NCBI RefSeq assembly: GCF_004765815.2
Contig: NZ_SBIS02000013.1
Span: 141,189 to 205,188 of the forward strand
Source: Halorussus salinus
GTDB taxonomy: Archaea > Halobacteriota > Halobacteria > Halobacteriales > Haladaptataceae
Length of the DNA stretch: 64,000 nucleotides
Reading direction: 5' to 3'
A program made the translations under genes and the position numbers. Positions 62,846-64,000 of the stretch are shown piece by piece. Numbering within the stretch: the first letter of the stretch is position 1; each line of letters begins with the position of its first letter. The notes under the pieces are model-generated. The model saw nothing but the letters and a program-made list of their open reading frames with translations, was not told where the DNA came from and ran no database searches.

Positions 62846-63012
62846 CCTCGGCTACTAACTCCGACGGAGAAGGCACGACTGATACTGCCCAGAGCGATGG
62901 CAGTACAACGCAGAGCGAAGGTGACGGAGGAAGTATTCCGGGCTTCGGACTTCCCCTGACCGTCTTTGCTGTGTTTGCTGGCCTCCTCGTCGCCCACTGG
63001 CGAGAAGAGTAG
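62845..63012 (+). pseudogene. Orphan C-terminal fragment of a PGF-CTERM protein
   Basis: Open stretch encoding ASATNSDGEGTTDTAQSDGS, a Ser/Thr/Asp stalk, then GSIPGFGLPLTVFAVFAGLL and a WREE end. This is a complete PGF-CTERM signal with stalk but no ectodomain or start. The 5' part was lost at the junction with the tnpB fragment. Confidence 0.7.
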
Positions 63013-63432
63013 CCTGCTCTTCGCCACGTGCCGCTGGCGTTCTTCGCGACCTCTTGAGGACAGGGGAAAGGGAGTGGTATGTGACGAAGGAGGGCGGCAG
63101 AGCAACATGCGGTGGCACGCGTTGAGCACAGGTTGTCTGATTGCCGCCAGCCAACTCTTACCACATTTATTTAATAAGGCTTCTGTTATCGCCTTCATCC
63201 CATCAAGAGACAGTGAAATAGTTAATCTATCATCGCCTACTCCAGACAATACCGCCCATCTAACCATCGAGACGAACACCCGTTTTCGATTTTCCAGAGG
63301 TGATATCCTCCCCGAGGTAACGGCAAGACCTCCTACATAGTAGGAATACGGTTTAGCAGGTTACAGGCCGAGTAGGCCGTGAGCCTCATCTGCGAAGATT
63401 TCTCGCTTGTCTCATGGTGGACTATGGCGCTG
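63013..63432. other. Region between gene relics
   Basis: No convincing gene is seen. The plus- and minus-strand frames here lack conserved features. Sequence near 63290-63360 has GATATCCTCC and GTAGGAATACGG like IS-end flanks. Confidence 0.4.
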
Positions 63433-63715
63433 TCAGGGCGCTTCAATCCTGAGGGGAGCCATCGCGTCCGGGTTCCCAACGGACGTTCTCTTCCCAGATC
63501 GGTTCGCGTGACTGACGATATTCTCCGCCAGGTTGACATCTGCTTGGAACTCCGAGACGCGATAATCGTCATGTGGACACACGAATTCCGTTGTAATCCT
63601 GCCGACCGAGGCGGTTGCATGCATGGCACATCTGTGAAGGGTACGCCGCGTTAACGTACTCGACGTGAATCCCTGTCTCGGTAGCTTTGTCTTCGAATCG
63701 GCCCTATCTTTTTTC
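63433..63715 (-). pseudogene. TnpB C-terminal fragment, frameshifted
   Basis: Two frames together read FEDKATETGIHVEYVNAAYP, SQMCHACNRLGRQDYNG, then HDDYRVSEFQADVNLAENI and a tail. One zinc-finger half and the third RuvC Asp (QADVNLAEN) are present. The N-terminal part is absent, cut where the tnpA element's left-end hairpin begins. Confidence 0.7.
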
Positions 63716-63726
63716 AAGGCGAGAAT

Positions 63727-63744
63727 CCCGCCCTTTAGGGCGGG
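63727..63744 (+). repeat. Left-end hairpin of the tnpA element
   Basis: Perfect 7-bp stem CCCGCCC/GGGCGGG with TTTA loop, about 105 bp upstream of tnpA. IS200-type TnpA recognises such subterminal hairpins. Confidence 0.65.
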
Positions 63745-63849
63745 CATGAAGCCGACAACTCCTACACGAACCACGGTCGGTTGCAGGCCGAATACCCCAC
63801 GACAACGAACCTTTATTAGAATTGGGTATATAGAAATCAGTACGGCCAA

Positions 63850-64000
63850 ATGAAGTACAATCTCGAAACTGGGTCGCACACGGTCTACGCGCTCCAATAT
63901 CACTTCGTGACCGTCACGAAGTACCGCGCAGACCTACTCACCGACGAAATCGCAGAACGAATCGGTGAGATTGCCAGCGACATCTCCGAGGACTTCGGCG
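63850..64000 (+). CDS. tnpA: IS200/IS605 TnpA transposase (HUH/Y1), partial
   Basis: Fifty codons are inside the window. The start MKYNLETGSHTVYALQYHFV followed by TKYRADLL matches the N-terminus of haloarchaeal IS200-type Y1 transposases, whose first strand precedes the HUH motif. The rest, including HUH and the catalytic Tyr, lies beyond the window edge. It is the only tnpA seen and could mobilise the TnpB-element relics in trans. Confidence 0.85.
   Translation, partial: MKYNLETGSHTVYALQYHFVTVTKYRADLLTDEIAERIGEIASDISEDFG

Overview
This window looks like haloarchaeal (class Halobacteria) DNA. Predicted proteins are acidic. It carries archaeal TFB, Orc1/Cdc6, CetZ, type IV pilins with the archaeal Pilin_N signature, archaellins, PGF-CTERM surface proteins, a HalOD1 protein and many IS200/IS605 (IS1341-type) TnpB genes. 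Genus cannot be fixed from sequence alone. I found no rRNA, complete tRNA or CRISPR array. The mix of an origin, an extra tfb, an integrase, a toxin-antitoxin pair, a lone DNA methylase and a high density of IS relics suggests a secondary replicon or a large genomic island.

Layout. 1-3.3 kb: small membrane and secreted proteins, a pilin-like/beta-helix surface protein and an HExxH membrane protein. 3.5-5.0 kb: intact TnpB plus an IS relic. 5.0-6.8 kb: CetZ and a YdjM-like membrane hydrolase. 7.1-10.4 kb: MacB/LolD-like ABC exporter (ATPase plus two FtsX permeases). 10.8-15.0 kb: cell-surface PGF-pre-PGF and PGF-CTERM proteins. 15.1-16.8 kb: HalOD1 and a helix-turn-helix protein. 16.9-18.9 kb: TnpB relic, a three-hairpin cluster and a frameshifted DUF4350 gene. 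19.1-20.2 kb: two type IV pilins. 20.4-26.6 kb: homing-endonuclease-associated repeat protein, orphan right-end/omegaRNA-like element, DUF7563 zinc protein, two broken tnpB genes flanking a repeat-rich replication origin and orc1. 26.6-30.6 kb: HTH protein, HTH-fused Dam-type methylase, MNT/HEPN pair and tyrosine recombinase. 30.7-34.7 kb: compact cluster of tiny overlapping, partly decayed genes, then a split DDE transposase. 34.7-37 kb: IS and gene relics around tfb.

37.3-48.8 kb is the most striking part: a GC-rich five-gene operon for secreted proteins. It encodes a ~2135-residue malectin/ASH/beta-propeller/PKD protein, a PKD protein, a protein with both a cohesin-like and a dockerin module, and a membrane-anchored cohesin-like protein. 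The first two also carry a Trp-rich dockerin-like module. Together they could build a cohesin-dockerin extracellular complex on an archaeal surface.

48.8-64 kb: two more repeat proteins, an ABC-2/PrsW fusion, a rhomboid protease with a long C-terminal domain, a large archaellin, an IS6-type relic, secreted/PGF-CTERM proteins, a small archaellin-like protein, tnpB relics, an orphan PGF-CTERM tail and the start of an IS200-type tnpA running off the end.
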